A stretch of 64,000 nt of DNA, from the NCBI GenBank assembly GCA_963788285.1, contig CAWBGB010000008.1, positions 62,001 through 126,000 of the forward strand, read 5' to 3'. How positions within the stretch are numbered: the first letter of the stretch is position 1; each line of letters starts with the position of its first letter. This DNA is from Alicyclobacillus_A sp963788285. GTDB taxonomy: Bacteria; Bacillota; Bacilli; Alicyclobacillales; Alicyclobacillaceae. The notes beneath the pieces were generated by a model. The model made no database searches and was not told where the DNA came from. It was given only the letters and a program-made list of their open reading frames with translations. The translations under genes and the position numbers were made by a program. This document shows positions 61,337 through 64,000 of the stretch, in pieces.

Positions 61337-62937
61337 CTATCCCATCTCCGTACCGCGCGTATGGGCATCTGTCTTGCCGACAGGCAACGGAAACAGTTCA
61401 CTCAGCCGCACCGTTCGGCCGTACTCGTTTTTGTAGACCACGTGTTCGCGCGCGAATTGACGAGGACTGTCCACTCCACATGCGGCTGCCAATGCGAACA
61501 GCCCTTGTCGAAGGCTGATAATGTAGTTCATCACGCGCCACTGCTTCTCTTCCGGAACCAGCGCATGTTGATACTTGGAATGGGTCGTGGTAATTCCTGT
61601 CGGACATTTCCCCGTGTGGCACTGCAGCGCCATGATGCAGCCGTTCGCCATCATGAAGCCGCGCGCCGAATTGACAGCGTCCGCTCCAAGCGCCAGGGCA
61701 ATCGCCACTTTGTCCGGCGTTATCAATTTTCCGGAGGCAAACACAGCGAATTTATCGCGAACACCATACCGGACAGCAGTGTCCACCAAGGTGATGAGTG
61801 CCGGATAAAGCGGCAAGCCCATGCTGTCCGACATCGACTTAAACGCCGCGCCGGATCCGCCCTCGCCACCGTCGACCGTGATGAAGTCCGGATACACGTC
61901 CAGCCGCACCATGACATCGAAAAAGTTCTCTAAACGGTGCTGATCTCCCACCACAATCTTGATGCCGACCGGTTTGCCTCCTTCCTCCTGCAACATCTGC
62001 ACAAACCGTAACGCCTCTTCACTGCTGTGCAGGAACGGGAAGCGGTTCGGAGAGTTCACCGTCACGCCAACAGGAACTTTGCGAATCGCTGCTACCTTCG
62101 CATTCACTTTGGAGCCCTCCAGATGCCCGCCACGGATCTTGGCCCCTTGTGCAAACTTCAATTCGAACGCCTTGATGTTCAGTTCCGCCGCCTTGATTCG
62201 GAACTCTTCGAGTGAAAAGTGACCCTGCTCGTCGCGATAGCCAAACAGCCCGGGCCCAATCTGAGCTACGACGTCCGTGCCAGTCTGCAAATGCTCCGGC
62301 GCAACGCCGCCTTCGCCTGTATTGATCCAGATCCCCCGGCCATCCTTGCCCCGTTTCCAGTTGAGAGAATATAGTGCTCCCCAACCGCTCCGTAGGACGT
62401 TGCCGATGCTCCGAACATCCCTCGCAGCTTCCAAGGATGCCGACGCGTAGAGCCCACCACAATCTGGTCTTCTTCGGTATACAGCCATTTCGAGATCTCA
62501 ACGGTCTCCAGTTCCTCTTCCCGCGTGAACAACCCTTCACGCACAATTTTGTACCTTCTTGCTTCCACCACCTCTTGATTGTCTACCTTCAATTCGTTCA
62601 CAAGCAGCGGAAACAGGTCATTGGAAATGTAGTAGCCTGGTTTCTCAAAATCCCGCTTGGATCCAAAACTAAGTAGATCACTCTGATACTTCGACGCAAA
62701 CACAACGCCGAGAAAATCGTTCCTCGAAAACGGACGTCCGTCGGTATCTCCGTCAAACCAGTACTGGCGAAACTCCGGGCCGAGTTTCTCCAATAGGTAG
62801 CGCAGCCATCCAAGGTACGGATGGGCACGAATCACCGAATGCTGTGGTTTCCGCGAGGCCATGTACAGGTATCCAAACAACAGCGCCGGAAGCACAAGGA
62901 ATATGACGAGAAACAGAATCAGAAGGACGGTTTCCAA
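61337..62937 (-). pseudogene. FMN-binding glutamate synthase family protein, one-base frameshift
   Basis: The N-terminal part has a membrane helix (LLILFLVIFLVLPALLFGYLYM) and a long domain ending in SATSYGAVG. The FMN-barrel half continues in another frame from ALYSLNWKRGKDGRGIWINTGEGG to LSELFPLP. The break is at the C4/G4 run 62379-62382; one added G gives 534 codons without interruption. These proteins resemble the synthase domain of glutamate synthase, but lack the glutaminase domain; their reaction is not established. It is either a sequencing indel or a pseudogene. Confidence 0.85.
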
Positions 62938-62991
62938 GATTCTGACACCCCCCTTCTGTTGGGGTGGTTCGCCTCCGAACTCGCCTGGACC

Positions 62992-63771
62992 TCATCCACC
63001 ACTCCGGGCTGCGCCTGTAAGGCTCGTCAGGTATTCATAACTCAGCCGCACACTCTCCAGTGGGTCCCGTCGGCACACATCCTGTTCAACGATGTACCAC
63101 TCGACGCCGGCCCGCTCCGCTTCACCCAAAATGAGGGGCCAAGGCAGAACCCCCCGACCGACCACCTCGAAGAATCGCTCCTCGTCACCTGTCATGTCCT
63201 TTACATGCAACAGTCGGCAGCGGGACGCGTACTGGGTGATGTAACGTGCTGCGTGCTTACGGGCGAATTCTACCCAGTAGACATCCAGCTCAAACTCAAC
63301 CAGGTCCGGATGGGTGCATTCATACAGAAGGTCCAGCGCAGTACGTCCCCTCCACAACTGAAACTCGAACGCGTGATTGTGGTACGCAAACGTCAGCCCT
63401 GCCCTACGGCACGCCTGCCCAACACGGTTGAAAAACTGAGCAAGCTCACGGTATTGATTTTCGCTGCCGCGCAGAGGCTCTGGGATAAACGGACAGACCA
63501 CGGTCCCAATACCGATGATCTGCGCTTCGCGAATCACCGCGTCGAGCTCGTCCTGCAGACGATGTAACGGCACGTGGCTGGCCACTGGCACCAACCCGAG
63601 CTCCTTGACACAGTCCCGCACCGCTTCGGGGAGAAGACCGCCGTACCCCGCGAACTCGACGCCTTCAAACCCGATGTCTGCCACGTCCCGCAACGTGCCC
63701 TGAAAGTCCTGCTGCAGCCGTTCCCGCAAGGTGTAGAGTTGTACCGCCAGTCGTACCAATCCTTTCGCCAC
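62992..63771 (-). CDS. Sugar phosphate isomerase/epimerase-like TIM barrel
   Basis: The 259-residue protein belongs to the xylose isomerase-like family. VRLAVQLYTLRERLQQDF starts the barrel and GFEGVEFAGYGG, FAYHNHAFEF and LLHVKDMTGD contain the metal-binding histidine/glutamate positions. It probably isomerises or epimerises a sugar, perhaps an inositol derivative. GTG 63771 follows AGGGAGCGAAGGG. It lies 25 bases after a second protein of the same family (63797-64000), so the two may form one catabolic operon. Confidence 0.85.
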   Translation of the reverse strand: MAKGLVRLAVQLYTLRERLQQDFQGTLRDVADIGFEGVEFAGYGGLLPEAVRDCVKELGLVPVASHVPLHRLQDELDAVIREAQIIGIGTVVCPFIPEPLRGSENQYRELAQFFNRVGQACRRAGLTFAYHNHAFEFQLWRGRTALDLLYECTHPDLVEFELDVYWVEFARKHAARYITQYASRCRLLHVKDMTGDEERFFEVVGRGVLPWPLILGEAERAGVEWYIVEQDVCRRDPLESVRLSYEYLTSLTGAARSGG

Positions 63772-63796
63772 CCCTTCGCTCCCTTTTTTTCTGTTG

Positions 63797-64000
63797 TTAT
63801 GCCCACCACATGTCCGCTACGGATTCCCGCAACAGCGTTCGCTGCAACAGTTCAACCGCCTTTCGAAAACCTTCCAGCGGAGAGGTGAGCGGGTCTTCGT
63901 GTTCGATGCTGAGGATACCGTCGTACCCGACAGTCCGCAAGACGCTGACGATTTCGCGCCACTTGTGCTCCGGCAAGCCGTAGCCGACACTCCGGAACGT
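63797..64000 (-). CDS. Partial sugar phosphate isomerase/epimerase, truncated by window edge
   Basis: The visible 67 codons encode FRSVGYGLPEHKWREIVSVL and GYDGILSIEHEDP, the last barrel strand and loop of the xylose isomerase-like family, followed by the usual LEGFRKAVELL helix. The start is beyond the window edge. The substrate cannot be inferred. Confidence 0.75.
   Translation of the reverse strand, partial: TFRSVGYGLPEHKWREIVSVLRTVGYDGILSIEHEDPLTSPLEGFRKAVELLQRTLLRESVADMWWA

Noticed and set aside
1..64000. CRISPR arrays, transposases, integrases or prophage genes
   Set aside because: No direct repeat array, DDE or recombinase motif, or phage structural gene was seen.

Overview
The window looks like chromosome from an aerobic, spore-forming Bacillota of about 55% GC. 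Sporulation genes ytrH and ytrI, a YheC/YheD coat-type protein, MurT/GatD, AGGAGG-type ribosome sites, TTGACA/TATAAT promoters and Bacillus-type LexA boxes all point to Bacilli. An Alicyclobacillaceae-like lineage is my inference. I see no rRNA, tRNA, CRISPR array, transposase or phage module.

Layout. 1-2500: ThpR, an ArsC/Spx-like protein and free-methionine-sulfoxide reductase (minus strand), then a frameshifted DUF1028 gene. 2578-4657: murT-gatD. 4827-8230: acyl-CoA ligase, two hotdog thioesterases and DUF421. 8351-10368: acetyl-CoA synthetase with terminator. 10530-14286: transporter-pxpB-pxpC-pxpA (5-oxoproline use). 14542-16662: HelD. 16829-17311: decayed secreted protein. 17535-23373: tcdA, the M16 pair YfmH/YfmF, a small zinc-finger-like protein behind a structured leader, a PAP2 membrane protein with an in-frame amber codon, and a 7Fe ferredoxin. 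23491-29432: MFS carrier, secreted protein and a TetR-controlled fused isobutyryl-CoA mutase. 29485-33435: PBP2, endonuclease IV and a LysM-3D protein. 33661-39251: fadN-fadA-fadE under a palindromic operator. 39426-43027: D-amino acid transaminase, HinT, OsmC, cupredoxin and a PLD-PAP2 fusion. 43078-51817: DnaE2 with an ImuB-like partner behind two LexA boxes, a 48-codon divergent membrane ORF, and a SWIM/SNF2 pair. 51968-57237: DUF202, ytrH-ytrI, DUF1811, M24 peptidase, YheC/D and a glycosyltransferase. 57174-61143: tyrosine/homogentisate catabolism. 61337-64000: FMN-binding glutamate-synthase-like protein and two sugar-phosphate isomerase-like genes.

How it fits together. Much of the window feeds acyl-CoA and amino acid carbon into acetyl-CoA or the TCA cycle: beta-oxidation, isobutyryl-CoA mutase, acetate activation, tyrosine breakdown and 5-oxoproline cleavage. 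A second theme is genome maintenance, where the ImuB-DnaE2 cassette has a textbook SOS control region. A third is envelope and spore biology.

Caution. At least five otherwise well conserved genes carry frame breaks that a one-base correction repairs (two genes need two corrections). Most breaks sit at short homopolymers: DUF1028, IcmF linker, PLD domain, DUF202 and the FMN/glutamate-synthase-like gene. Sequencing indels are at least as likely as real pseudogenes.
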